Source of the DNA: Sphingomonas kyeonggiensis
Lineage (GTDB): Bacteria > Pseudomonadota > Alphaproteobacteria > Sphingomonadales > Sphingomonadaceae
Direction: 5' to 3'
Length of the DNA: 64,000 bases
NCBI RefSeq assembly: GCF_014196745.1
Contig: NZ_JACIEH010000001.1
Location: 1,178,001 to 1,242,000 of the forward strand
The notes under the pieces are model-generated. The model searched no databases and was not told where the DNA came from. It saw nothing but the letters and a program-made list of their open reading frames with translations. A program made the translations under genes and the position numbers. Below, in pieces: positions 17,179 to 27,048 of this stretch; the first letter of the stretch is position 1, and the number at the start of each line of letters is the position of its first letter.

Positions 17179-20100
17179 CTAGAATTCCTTCGACATACGG
17201 AGTTGCAATGTGCCGGCCTTCTCTCCCTGGCCTGCGCGCAGGCCGGTCTCGAAGTCGAACGACCAGCCGCCCTTGAGGATATCGAAGCGCGTACCCAGGC
17301 TCAGCTGGAGCTGCTCGCGTTTCCAGCCATTGCCGGAGAGGGCGTAGATCGCGCTGCCCGGGATATCGGCATAGTCGAGCCACTGGGCATCGACATCGGC
17401 GAACTCGTGGTTCCACTCCGCCCGGATCCGCGGCGTCACCGAGCCGAAGCCGAGCCTTTGGCGATATTCGATGCGACCGCCGAGCGTGCCGGTAATCGAT
17501 TCCACCTGGCGCGCGGCGAAGCGAAGATTGTCGCGTCCGGCCCCGGTCTCGGCATAGGAGTCGAGACCAGCGCCCATATATTCGCCGCGCCCGTAGATCG
17601 ACCATATCAGCGCGCCACTGTTCTGGTCGATTCCCGCGGAGATCGCACCGACCGTGTAGTTGCCGCCACGATTGCCAATGGCGGCGCTATTCACCGTCGC
17701 GGCGACGCGCCGGGTGGTGAAGTCCAGCCCGCCACGGCCGATCATGGCGTCGATGAACGCGTTGTCGATCGGCTGGACGCTGGCATAGGCGGCATAGAGC
17801 GTGCTCTTGCTGCGTACCTGCGCCGCCGATCCGATCCGGCTGAGGTCGTTGCCATAGCCGCCGCCCGCGCCGACCAGCACATTCTCGGCGAGCTTGATAT
17901 CGACGCCGGCGCTGAGGCCGGCGGTGGTGGCGGTCACCTTCGCGCGGTCGGTCGTCGCATCGCGCGTGCCGATGTCGATCGAGCCGCCCGCCCAGGTCGC
18001 GACCGAGCCGATGCGGCGCTTGCCGTCATCGCTCGCGTCGCGCGCGAGGGATGACGGGGCGCCTGGCGCGGCACCTACCGCATGCGGGTCGGTGGCGAGC
18101 ATCCGGCCGTTGCCGAGCGTATCGCCGTGCGACAGCGGCGACTGGGCGTCGTTGGCGTAACGGCCGATCGCTGGATCCTCGCCCGACATGCGCATCCGCT
18201 CGGTTATCGCCAGACCCCAATTCCTGTCGTCGGGGCGCTGCATCGTCGAGGAGGCGTCGCGCGCGGCAAGCGTGAGGCCCATGTCCATGCCCGTATAGCC
18301 GCCGCCATGATGAAGCTGCTCGTTGCGGCGCATGAAGTTGGACACCTGCGCCCGGGCGAAGCGGCGCGCCGCCTCGGCCTGGGCATCGCTGATCGCGCCG
18401 ACATTAGGATCGCCCCGCGGATCCGGACGGGCCTCGACGGTGAGCGTCACGGTCGCCGGCGCCGAGGTGCCATGGATATTGCTCAGCGTGTAGGTGATCG
18501 CGATTGCTCCGCCGAAGCGGTTGTTCGGCGTCACGTCGAGGCGATAGGCACCGCTGCCGCTCGCGACGATGCTGGTCGTGGCTGCGTTCGTCGGCGACAC
18601 GCTCACCACCGTCGCTGCGGTGAACGGGCCCCCGCGCGCGCCGTCGGTCAGCATCACCGATACGGTCTGGCCGTCGCCGGTCTTCGCCGCCTTGGGCGCC
18701 GCCTCCGGCGCCTGGCCGGTAACGGTGATCGTCACCATGCCCGGCGCCGAGGTGCCGCCCGGACCGACCGCCACATAGGTGAAGCTGTCGGTGCCGGTAT
18801 AGTTCGCCGCAGGGGTGTAGGTCGCGATGTACGGGGCGGGGGCCGCCAGGGCCAGGGTGACGGCGCCGGGCGCCATCGCGGTGCCGCCGCCGCTCAGCGT
18901 CACGGTGCCGTGCGCCGATACGGTGTCGATGCGGATCGTATCGTAGACGCCGGACACCAGCGAGGACAGGTCGATATTGACGCTGGTGCCCGCGCTGGTG
19001 CTGCTGCCGGCGACCGAGCCGGCACCCGGCGCCGCAACCGGCGGCGGCGGGGTCGCCACGGTGAGGCTCACCGTCGCGGGGGCGGAGGTGCCGCCGGGGC
19101 CGGTGACGGTGTAGGTGAAGCTGTCCGCTCCATAATAGCCGCTGGCCGGCATATAGGTGACGATATCGCCGTTCACCGTCGCGGTGCCATGGCTGGGCGC
19201 CGTGCCGATCGCCAGCGCGCTATGGGTTCCGGTGATCGAGCCGGCGAGATCAATCGCCGTGCCGGTGCTGCCATAGGCCACCGAGGTGCCGCTCTTGTCC
19301 GACGCGGTGGGCGCGGTCGGGGTTGCCACTGTCAGCGTGACCGTCGCGGGCGCCGAAGTGCCGCCCGGGCCGGTCGCGGTGTAGGTGAAGCTGTCCGCGC
19401 CATAATAAGCGGCGGCCGGTGTGTACGTCACCACTTCGCCGGCAATGCTCACCGTGCCGTGCGCGGGCGCGGTGCCGATCGAGAGGCTGGAACGGACGCC
19501 GGTGATCGAGCCCGAGAGGTCGATCGCCGTGCCGGCGCTTGCATAGGGCACCCCCACGCCGGACTTGTTCGCCGCGACCGGTATCGCCGGCGTCGCCACG
19601 GTCAGGTTCACCGTCGCGGGTGCCGAGGTGCCACCCGGGCCGGTCGCGGTGTAGGTGAAGCCGTCCGTACCGAAATAGCCGACACTCGGAGTGTAGGTCA
19701 CTATATCGCCCGCGATCGTCACCGTGCCGTGCACCGGTGCCGTCCCGATTGCGATGCTGGTATGCACGCCCGAGATCGTGCCCGACAAGTCGATCGCCGT
19801 GCCCGTGCCCGCATAGGGCACCGCCATGGCCGTGTCGGCAGCGATCGGCGCCACCGGCGTGGCGACCGTGACGCTCACCCTCGCGGCGTCCGACGTGCCG
19901 CCTGCGCCGGTCGCGATGTAGGTGAAGCTGTCGGGACCAGAATAGCCGGTGGCCGGCCTGTAGGTGACGACATCGCCTGCGACGCCGGTCGTACCGTGCG
20001 CCGGCCCCGTCGCGACCGCGATCGCGCTGTGCGGACCGCCGGTGATCGAGGCTGCGAGGTCGATCGCGGTGCCCGTGCCGTTGTACGGAACCGCCACGCC

Positions 20101-23100
20101 CGGCTTATCGGTTGCGACTGGCTTGTCGATGAAGGTGTAGGTGACGCTGCCGGGACTGGTCTGGCCGTTGACCGTCACGGAAACGGGGACCGTGCCGCCG
20201 CCGGTGGCGGGGGCGGTGACGGTAAGCGAGGCCGCGCTCGCCGCGGTGACCGTGCCGGTGGCACTGCCGAAATGGACCATATTGTCCCCCGGCGTCGTGC
20301 TGAAGCCGGTGCCGCTGATCGTCACGGCCTGGCTTGCCGGACCGGTGGCCAGCGAGATCGAGGTGACCGAGGGCAGCACGGTCGCCACGTTGCTGGTCGC
20401 ACCTGGTGTCGCGGGATAGCCGGAAGGTGTGAAGCCGTCGAAGGCCCAGCTCGCGGTGCCCGGCGCCGCGCCCATATAGGGCAGGGTCACCGTGCAGGTC
20501 CCTTGCGGGATCTGGATGTTGGTGAAGCTAACCTGCGACGTCGACGGCGCTGAAGTCCTGCTCGCCGGGATACCGCAGCTGCCGCCCAGGCCCGATGCGC
20601 GAGTGAACACGATATTGTTCGAGTGCAACTCGCTGCTGAACGCCGGCGTGACGGCGGCATTGGGGTTGCTGAAGGTGAGCGTCAGCGTGCCCGACGCACC
20701 CGAGGTGATCGGCGTCGGCGCATAGGCGACGCTGAGGCTGACTGCTCCCGCCGCGCCGATCGCGAAGCTCTGCTGGACCTGCGGTGCGGCGTTCCAGTTG
20801 GTATCGCCCGCCTGGTTGGCGTCGATCACGCAGGTGCCGGTGCCGGTGAAGGTCACCGTGCTGCTCGAAAGCGCACAGCCCGTACTGGCGCCGTCGAGCG
20901 AATAAACGACGCCCAGGCTCGAACTCGCGGTCGCGGTGACAGTGTAGGGCGCGCCGCCCACGGCCGCGCCGGGGGCGGCCGACGTAAAGCTGATCGCCTG
21001 GCTACCCTTGGCGATCATGCCCGAGACGGTCGAGCCGGTGGCGGTGACTGCCGGAACCTGGCTATCGGTCGCCTGAATCGCATAGCTGAATGCGCCTGCG
21101 GTGGTCGGTGTGCCCGTGACCGTGCCTGAGGCCGGATCGAGCGCGGTGCCGGCCGGAAGCGTACCTGAGGCGAGGGCATAGGTGTACGGTGCGACACCGC
21201 CCGCGGCCAGGTTGCGCTGGTCGTAGCTCGCACTGACGACGATGTCCGAAGGCGTGCCTGGGCTGATCGCCAGGCTCGCCGGGGTAACGGTTAAGCTCCG
21301 CGAGACCCGCGACGCGGCGGCGTAGCTCGCGTCGCCTGCCTGGTCGGCATCGATCGTGCAGGTACCGGTCGCGACCAGCGCGAGTGTGGTGCCCGAGACG
21401 GTGCAGACCTCAGTGGTGCTCGTGGAGAAGCTGACCGTCAGGCCCGAGCTCGCCGTGGCCGACAGCATGAGCGGCGTGGGCGATAGCGAGGTGTTGGAGA
21501 GCGCGGCGAACTGGATGGTCTGCGTGCCCTGGTTCACCGTCAGGCTTGCCGTCGCGGGGGCCGAAATGCCGCCCGGCCCGGTCGCCGTATAGGTGAAGCT
21601 GTCCGCGCCGACATAATTGGCGTTCGGTGTGTAGGTGATCACGTCGCCAGCGATGCTGGTCGTGCCGTGCGCCGGCCCGGTACCGATCGCGATGCTCGTG
21701 TGGCTGCCGCTAATGGCGGCTGCAACGTTGATCGTCCTGGGCGTATTGAAGAGGACCGTGATGCTGGAGAGGTTCCCGGCCGCCGGCCGGAGGACATAGG
21801 TGTAGCTGGCAGTCGCCGAGCCGCCTGCGGTCGTCACCACGACGGGGACTGAACCGGAGAGGTGGGCCGGAGTCGTGAAGGCGAGATTGGTGCCATCGTT
21901 CGAGCCGATCGCCACGGACGCACCGTCGATGGTGAGCGTCGCGTCGGTGAGGTCGGTGCCGGTCAGCGTCACGGCCTGGCCGCCCGCGGTCGGACCGCTG
22001 TCCGGCGACGCCGCGCTGAGCGTCGGTGCCGCGACATAGGTGAACACGGCGCTAGGTGAAGTCAGGCTGGTCCCGCCGGGGCTGATGACGGTGATGTCGA
22101 CCGTGCCTGCGCTACCCGGAGGTGCTGTTGCGTCGATCCTCGTATCGCTGAAGACCGTATAGGACGCGCCGACCGCGCCGAATTTGACTGCCATATCAGC
22201 CGACCTGCCAAAGGCGCTGCCGGTGATCCTCACGCTGGTGCCCCCCCCAACCGGGCCGCTCGCCGGCGAGCTTGTGCTGACGACCGGCACCGGCACATAG
22301 GTGAAGACGCTCCCCGCGCTCGTCGCGCTGGTCCCGCCGGGCGTCGTGACAGTGACGGTGGCCCCGCCGCCGATACGCGCCGGTGTGATGGCGCTGATCT
22401 GGTTGTCGTTGAGGACCGTATATGTGGCTTCAGTGGCTCCGAACTTGACGGCATGCTGGGGGGCGGCCGCCGAAAATCCGGTTCCGGTGATCATCACCAC
22501 GATGCCGCCCGCACCAGGGCCGACTTCCGGCGAGACCGAGATTACCGTCGGCACGTCAGCCGTCCGCGTCACCGTGATCCCATAGTCCCTGGTCGCGCCG
22601 CTCTGCGCAGTGACTCGGACGGTGATCGCGTTGGCGCCGAAGTTCAGAGCGACGCTTGTCGGACTGCCCGAGGTTGCGGGGTTGCCATTGACCGTCACCG
22701 TCGTGCCTGCCGGGCCTGCGACGGCGGGTGTGACGTCGAGCGAGGTTATATTGGCGGCGACGGACGCGGTGTAGGCGGTCGTGCCGGCGCTGAAACCCGG
22801 GTTAAGCGTGCCCTGCGACAGCGCCAGATTGGACAGATTGGCGTTGGTCGAACTGGCGACGGTGAGCCCCGTCGGCGTGGTTGCGGTGTCGCCGGGGAGC
22901 GCGAAGCCCGTCGTGTTGGCGCCGGTCGCCGCGATGGTGCCGGTGGTGTAGCTGTAGGTGTTCGGGGCCGTCGAAGTGACCGTGACGATCACCGTGCAGT
23001 CGCCGTTGGCGCTCAGGTTCGTAGTGTTCAGGCTGACCGCATTGCCCGAAACGGCCCCGGCGCTGCAGGTGCCCCCGGCCAGGGAGCCGGTAAGGCCTGA

Positions 23101-23628
23101 CGGCAGGACCCGCGCCGCGATCGTGATGCCGCCGAGCGGGACCGGGTTCGGGTTGGAGGCCGTCAGCGTGAGCGTGGTGCTGCCCCCGTTCGCGATCGAG
23201 GTCGCGCCGAACGTCGCGACGACCTTTGGCGGCTCGACATAGTAATAGCCGCCCGGCCCGAAGGTCGACTCGCCGCCCGCGTTGGTAACCCTGACGCTGA
23301 CCGAGCCCGCGGCATGATCGGGCGGCGTGACGGTGATCGACGTCGGGCTTTCCGCCGTGATGGTGCCGGCGACGCCGTCGAAGGTGACGCTGTTTCCCGA
23401 TGCGCTGAAGCTCGTGCCCGTGATCGTCACCGCGTCCGGATTGACGGTCCGCCCGATAGCGGGCGAGACGGAGCTGACCGTCGGCGTTGCCGCGAGTGCC
23501 GCGCCCGGCGCGATCACGGCCATGACGACGGCAAGGATCGCGAGGATCCACCAGGATCGCGCTGCCTGCTTCCGGCTCGGCGAATATCCGCCCGCACACG
23601 CCGTGCCGCGATCATTGCTGCTGCTCAT
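17179..23628 (-). CDS. Giant autotransporter with IPT/TIG, cadherin-like and tandem Ig-like repeats
   Basis: A 2149-residue surface protein. An extended signal sequence (about 46 residues, ending ALAATP) is typical for autotransporters. The passenger begins with an IPT/TIG domain (SVSPAIGRTVNPDAVTITG), then a cadherin-like beta-sandwich, three more IPT/TIG domains, a mixed Ig-like stretch with two TCTIDADQAGD-type units, a further IPT/TIG, and five to six roughly 90-residue units carrying the FTYTATGPGGTSAPATV theme. A short linker rich in charged residues leads to the C-terminal beta-barrel of about 290 residues ending in MSKEF, with the terminal Phe needed for BAM recognition. The likely role is adhesion or biofilm matrix contact. 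It lies directly behind the LuxR/MalT-type gene, which may control it. Confidence 0.9.
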   Translation of the reverse strand: MSSSNDRGTACAGGYSPSRKQAARSWWILAILAVVMAVIAPGAALAATPTVSSVSPAIGRTVNPDAVTITGTSFSASGNSVTFDGVAGTITAESPTSITVTPPDHAAGSVSVRVTNAGGESTFGPGGYYYVEPPKVVATFGATSIANGGSTTLTLTASNPNPVPLGGITIAARVLPSGLTGSLAGGTCSAGAVSGNAVSLNTTNLSANGDCTVIVTVTSTAPNTYSYTTGTIAATGANTTGFALPGDTATTPTGLTVASSTNANLSNLALSQGTLNPGFSAGTTAYTASVAANITSLDVTPAVAGPAGTTVTVNGNPATSGSPTSVALNFGANAITVRVTAQSGATRDYGITVTRTADVPTVISVSPEVGPGAGGIVVMITGTGFSAAAPQHAVKFGATEATYTVLNDNQISAITPARIGGGATVTVTTPGGTSATSAGSVFTYVPVPVVSTSSPASGPVGGGTSVRITGSAFGRSADMAVKFGAVGASYTVFSDTRIDATAPPGSAGTVDITVISPGGTSLTSPSAVFTYVAAPTLSAASPDSGPTAGGQAVTLTGTDLTDATLTIDGASVAIGSNDGTNLAFTTPAHLSGSVPVVVTTAGGSATASYTYVLRPAAGNLSSITVLFNTPRTINVAAAISGSHTSIAIGTGPAHGTTSIAGDVITYTPNANYVGADSFTYTATGPGGISAPATASLTVNQGTQTIQFAALSNTSLSPTPLMLSATASSGLTVSFSTSTTEVCTVSGTTLALVATGTCTIDADQAGDASYAAASRVSRSLTVTPASLAISPGTPSDIVVSASYDQRNLAAGGVAPYTYALASGTLPAGTALDPASGTVTGTPTTAGAFSYAIQATDSQVPAVTATGSTVSGMIAKGSQAISFTSAAPGAAVGGAPYTVTATASSSLGVVYSLDGASTGCALSSSTVTFTGTGTCVIDANQAGDTNWNAAPQVQQSFAIGAAGAVSLSVAYAPTPITSGASGTLTLTFSNPNAAVTPAFSSELHSNNIVFTRASGLGGSCGIPASRTSAPSTSQVSFTNIQIPQGTCTVTLPYMGAAPGTASWAFDGFTPSGYPATPGATSNVATVLPSVTSISLATGPASQAVTISGTGFSTTPGDNMVHFGSATGTVTAASAASLTVTAPATGGGTVPVSVTVNGQTSPGSVTYTFIDKPVATDKPGVAVPYNGTGTAIDLAASITGGPHSAIAVATGPAHGTTGVAGDVVTYRPATGYSGPDSFTYIATGAGGTSDAARVSVTVATPVAPIAADTAMAVPYAGTGTAIDLSGTISGVHTSIAIGTAPVHGTVTIAGDIVTYTPSVGYFGTDGFTYTATGPGGTSAPATVNLTVATPAIPVAANKSGVGVPYASAGTAIDLSGSITGVRSSLSIGTAPAHGTVSIAGEVVTYTPAAAYYGADSFTYTATGPGGTSAPATVTLTVATPTAPTASDKSGTSVAYGSTGTAIDLAGSITGTHSALAIGTAPSHGTATVNGDIVTYMPASGYYGADSFTYTVTGPGGTSAPATVSLTVATPPPPVAAPGAGSVAGSSTSAGTSVNIDLSSLVSGVYDTIRIDTVSAHGTVTLSGGGTAMAPGAVTLALAAPAPYIATYTPAANYTGTDSFTYVAVGPGGTSAPGMVTITVTGQAPEAAPKAAKTGDGQTVSVMLTDGARGGPFTAATVVSVSPTNAATTSIVASGSGAYRLDVTPNNRFGGAIAITYTLSNIHGTSAPATVTLTVEARPDPRGDPNVGAISDAQAEAARRFARAQVSNFMRRNEQLHHGGGYTGMDMGLTLAARDASSTMQRPDDRNWGLAITERMRMSGEDPAIGRYANDAQSPLSHGDTLGNGRMLATDPHAVGAAPGAPSSLARDASDDGKRRIGSVATWAGGSIDIGTRDATTDRAKVTATTAGLSAGVDIKLAENVLVGAGGGYGNDLSRIGSAAQVRSKSTLYAAYASVQPIDNAFIDAMIGRGGLDFTTRRVAATVNSAAIGNRGGNYTVGAISAGIDQNSGALIWSIYGRGEYMGAGLDSYAETGAGRDNLRFAARQVESITGTLGGRIEYRQRLGFGSVTPRIRAEWNHEFADVDAQWLDYADIPGSAIYALSGNGWKREQLQLSLGTRFDILKGGWSFDFETGLRAGQGEKAGTLQLRMSKEF
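19036..20125 (-). repeat. Four tandem copies of a ~270-bp unit inside the autotransporter gene
   Basis: Each unit encodes about 90 residues with the plan VPYxGTGTAIDL, an HSAIAIGTAPAHGT-like strand pair, a GDIVTYTP strand, DSFTYTATGPGGTSAPATV and LTVATP. Boundaries fall near 19313, 19583 and 19853. DNA similarity between neighbours is high enough to permit recombination and copy-number change. Two more diverged units flank the block (near 18.75 kb and 21.6 kb). Confidence 0.8.
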
Positions 23629-23725
23629 CTTGCCCCCGTCGACCTTGGCGGCAAGACTCGCTCGCGAGCCGCCGGTATCGTGGCGATGCGTTGCGCAGAC
23701 CGCGGCAAAAAGTGATGCCTGGTGA

Positions 23726-23754
23726 AGGGTAGGTCAGTCAGTTTTTAGGGTAGG
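23726..23754. promoter_or_regulatory. Direct repeat AGGGTAGG x2, candidate operator for the autotransporter
   Basis: AGGGTAGG occurs at 23726-23733 and again at 23747-23754, start-to-start spacing exactly 21 bp (two helical turns). The pair lies about 98-126 bases upstream of the autotransporter start and overlaps the stop of the LuxR-type gene. MalT-like regulators bind as oligomers to directly repeated short sites, so this is a reasonable binding site by position and geometry; binding itself is inferred. Confidence 0.4.
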
Positions 23755-26468
23755 ATGCCCTCACCGGCCGGGTTGGGGACCGGCCTGATGTGCGAAGCGA
23801 CGGCCGCCGCCATCGCGCGATTGTCCACGCCGAGCTTGCGGAAGATATTCTTCAGGTGGAATTTGACGGCGTCCTCGGAGAGATCGAACGCGCGTGCGAT
23901 CACCTTGTTCGAACGGCCCTCCTGCAACGTCGCCAGGATCTGCTGTTCGCGACCCGTCAATTTCCGGTCCACGTCCTTCGCACAATCGGCGGCGATGACC
24001 CGGGGAAGCAGGTCCGATAGCAAGGCGCCCTGAGGCGAGGCCTGCGTCATCGTCTTCGCGAAACCGGGCGTCAGCAGAAGTGCGGCCAGATCGACTTCGA
24101 GGAATGGCTGCAGCATCTGCTCGTCAGCAGCCAGCACGAGCGCTTCGCTCAGGGCGATGTCGGCGCGCTCGCGATCCCCGCGTGCCGCGTGCGCCAGCGC
24201 CAGCAGGAGGTGCCCGCGGATTCTGGCGGGCGTCCGCCTTCCCGCCGCCGACCGCTCCGTCAGCACCTGTGCAAGACGCAGCGCCTCGCCGTCATGCCCT
24301 TCGTGCAGGGCGAGCAGGCAGAAAGCGGGCGTGAAGAAGTCGAGCTCCATCCAGCCGTCGCCTTCTGCCGAGGCGGCGGACATGCCGATCTGCCCAGCCT
24401 TGCGCGATGCAGCTTCCCATTGACGATCGTCGATGAGCAACTGGAGGTGCAGGCCCTCGAGCAGCGCCTCCATGCGCGGCAGGCCGTGATAGCGGGCGAG
24501 CTGGCGGCCACGCTCGACCATGCGCATCGCCGCCGTCATGCCGGCTGTGGCGAAACTGGAGCGTGCCGCGACATAGGTGGCGATGAAATATTGCTCGAAC
24601 GAGCCTTCGGCGAGCTCCAGGCCGGTGAGCGCCTGCTCGGCGGCATTGGCGGCCTGCGCCAGGGCATTGCGCTCATAGAGAAGCCTGGCTTCCACAGTAT
24701 GGCCGATCGCCCCGAAGGCCGGGCTGTTCTCCAGCTGTGCCTTCAGCACGATCCGCGCATCGGCCAGCAGGACTTCGGCGGACGACAGCCTGCCCAGGAA
24801 CAACTGGCTCACTGCCTGATGGGTCAGCATGATGAAACGGGCCTGGCCGGTTCCGCCGATATCGAAAATCTCGAAGGCCTGGCGGAGCGACGCCAGCGCC
24901 GCGTCGAACTGGCCGCGCAGCATCTCCCCACGGCCCTGCACATTGTGGAGCAGCCCCTTCAACCACCAGTCGCGCTCCGCGAAATCGGCGAGGGTCTTGC
25001 GCTGCGCGCCGCGTGGGTTGGGGGGAGGGGCCTGGTCGATGAAGCACAAATGCAGCCCCTCGACGACGGCGAGATCGCGTTCGAGGCCGGGATCGATATC
25101 CTTCCCGACCAGCGATGTGTTCAACGCGTGCAGCGTCTGGCCGGCTTCCGCGATGCTGCCGAGCTTGAAGGTCATCGCGACATGGCCGGCCCGCAGCCTC
25201 GGCCGTTCGTGGACCACCTCCGCCGGAAGGTGCAAGAGCAGCGCGCGCACGGCCCGCGCGCCGACCTGGATGCAGAGATCGACGCAGCCGGCATTCTCGA
25301 CCAGCTCGATCGTCCGCTGCTGGTCGCCGCTCAGCAGCGCATGTTCCACCGCTTCGAAGAGCAGCCCTTGCCCTTCGAACCAGTCCGCGGCGCGCGCGTG
25401 CAGTGCCGCCAGCCGCTCGGGAGCCAGCTTGCGGCGCTCGCTCTCCAGGAACTCCGCGAAGATGGGATGATGTCGGTGCCATTGGCGGCTTTCGTCCAGC
25501 GGGCTCGTCAGGCCGTGCAGCGCCTTCAGCCGTTCCACGAACGCTGCCGAATCGGTGCGCCCCCGGATCGCGTCCACCAGCGTGCCGTTGAAGCGCGGCG
25601 AGATCGAGCTTTCGCGGAGGAAATCCTGGAGGTCGCCCGGCAGGGCGTCGAATATCTCGGCGGCGAGATAGTCGGCCATCCCCTCGATCGAAGTGATGAA
25701 CGATGCCTTCAGCGATGCCGGTGAGCGATCGCCGGCGAACCAGAGCTGCGCCAGCTGAAGGGCGATGGCCCAGCCTTCGGTGACCTGGCTGAGCTCGGCC
25801 AGCTCATCGGCCGACAGTCCGGCGGATGCCATGAGCGCTGCCGCCTCGTCCGCGCTCAGCCGGAGGTCCTCCTGGCCCAGTTCGATGAGCTGGCCCTGTG
25901 CCTTCAACGCGATCAGGTTGAGCTTTGGACGCACCCGGCTGGAAATCGCCACATGCCAGTTCCCCGGCATGCGGCGGAGCATAACGTCGACGAGCTCGGA
26001 TACCGGCCCATCGTTCAGCAGATGCCAGTCCTCGAGGAACAGCCAGGTTTCCTGGCGAGCTTGGTCCCCCAGCACGAGCATGGCCTCCAGCAGCACCGCC
26101 GGCCCGAGCTGGTGTCCAGGTGCGCAATATTCGGGAGGAATGTCGAGGCCGGCGTGGCGGAGCGCCGATGCCATGCCTGCGACGAAACGCTCCGGATCGG
26201 CGTCATGCGGCTCGAACCCGATCCAGGCCACGCAAGCGCCGGAGTCGAGCAGGAGCTTGCGCCACTGCGCCAGGAGAACGGTCTTCCCGTAGCCGGCGGG
26301 AGCTTGAACGACCAACAAGCGTCTGGAGCGCTGCCGTTCGATCGCCTGCAGAAGCCGGTTACGCTCGACCAGCTGCGTCAGACAGGAAGGCGGTGCATGC
26401 TTGGCACTGCTGAAGGCGTTCGTGATCAGAAGGACCAGCTTTCCATTGGCGAAGCGCGCGCCGTGCAT
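23745..26468 (-). CDS. LuxR-family ATP-dependent (MalT-like) transcription regulator
   Basis: A large STAND-type activator, 907 residues from the ATG at 26466-26468. The frame is open 60 codons further but that stretch is not family-like. Near residue 33, LVERNRLLQAIERQRS is the typical entry; APAGYGKT (56-63) is Walker A; a long alpha-helical (TPR-like) sensor region fills the middle; the C-terminus is a LuxR helix-turn-helix (LTGREQQILATLQEGRSNKV, then KFHLKNIFRKLGV). Such proteins bind ATP and an inducer, oligomerise and activate transcription. It precedes the autotransporter on the same strand with a 116-base gap, which points to that gene as a target. Confidence 0.88.
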   Translation of the reverse strand: MHGARFANGKLVLLITNAFSSAKHAPPSCLTQLVERNRLLQAIERQRSRRLLVVQAPAGYGKTVLLAQWRKLLLDSGACVAWIGFEPHDADPERFVAGMASALRHAGLDIPPEYCAPGHQLGPAVLLEAMLVLGDQARQETWLFLEDWHLLNDGPVSELVDVMLRRMPGNWHVAISSRVRPKLNLIALKAQGQLIELGQEDLRLSADEAAALMASAGLSADELAELSQVTEGWAIALQLAQLWFAGDRSPASLKASFITSIEGMADYLAAEIFDALPGDLQDFLRESSISPRFNGTLVDAIRGRTDSAAFVERLKALHGLTSPLDESRQWHRHHPIFAEFLESERRKLAPERLAALHARAADWFEGQGLLFEAVEHALLSGDQQRTIELVENAGCVDLCIQVGARAVRALLLHLPAEVVHERPRLRAGHVAMTFKLGSIAEAGQTLHALNTSLVGKDIDPGLERDLAVVEGLHLCFIDQAPPPNPRGAQRKTLADFAERDWWLKGLLHNVQGRGEMLRGQFDAALASLRQAFEIFDIGGTGQARFIMLTHQAVSQLFLGRLSSAEVLLADARIVLKAQLENSPAFGAIGHTVEARLLYERNALAQAANAAEQALTGLELAEGSFEQYFIATYVAARSSFATAGMTAAMRMVERGRQLARYHGLPRMEALLEGLHLQLLIDDRQWEAASRKAGQIGMSAASAEGDGWMELDFFTPAFCLLALHEGHDGEALRLAQVLTERSAAGRRTPARIRGHLLLALAHAARGDRERADIALSEALVLAADEQMLQPFLEVDLAALLLTPGFAKTMTQASPQGALLSDLLPRVIAADCAKDVDRKLTGREQQILATLQEGRSNKVIARAFDLSEDAVKFHLKNIFRKLGVDNRAMAAAVASHIRPVPNPAGEGILP

Positions 26469-27048
26469 GTGTGTGAACGGAGTGGCTGCGACGCCCCGCT
26501 TTGCGGCGACACCGACCGGGTTCCAGAAGCTAGCGTAACACGTCGTTCCTTTAAAGATGCGGCGTTCCTCGCATCTACTCGCCACGTCTCGGCGGGGCGC
26601 GGACAAGGCCCCGGTCATCAGTGGCGCAAGACCGATCCCCAAGAGCAATACCCGGTCACACTGGATTGCGGATGGGTCCCCGGTGCAATCGGTGATTGGC
26701 GGCTATGGTCATCGCGCCCATGAAAGCCGTCGGACAGTTATCGGCCCGGAGGCTGCCCTGTATTGCCCGAGATTGGGTGTCGAATGGGCAAGATTCGGGA
26801 CTGGCGCGATCGCCAGCGGCTGGCAACATCGCCAGATGAGGCTTCGAGACTTTGAGCGTGAACAAGCGCAGAGTGGCGGACGATCCCGTTGAACATAGCC
26901 TCAATATTAGGCGGAGGGTATGAATGCACGGAATTCGGAGCCGAGAGGTTTGAAAATTGACGACCAGATGGTACCCGGCCAATCACTCTCCGTCGCAGTC
27001 AAACCCTAGGTTGTTCGAGGCGCGGAACCAAGATTTGATGGGCGTCCA
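26469..27048. other. Divergent intergenic region
   Basis: These 580 bases separate the LuxR-type gene (minus) from the KAP NTPase gene (plus). Part (26469-26648) is open in the LuxR frame but not family-like. Base composition is visibly more AT-rich than the neighbours around 26880-27060. Promoters for both genes must lie here, but I see no convincing -35/-10 pair and no recognisable gene. Confidence 0.5.

Noticed and set aside
18750-21620. Regular repeats that could suggest a CRISPR array
   Set aside because: The repeats are about 270 bp, in frame, and encode Ig-like units of the autotransporter; there are no short identical repeats with unique spacers.
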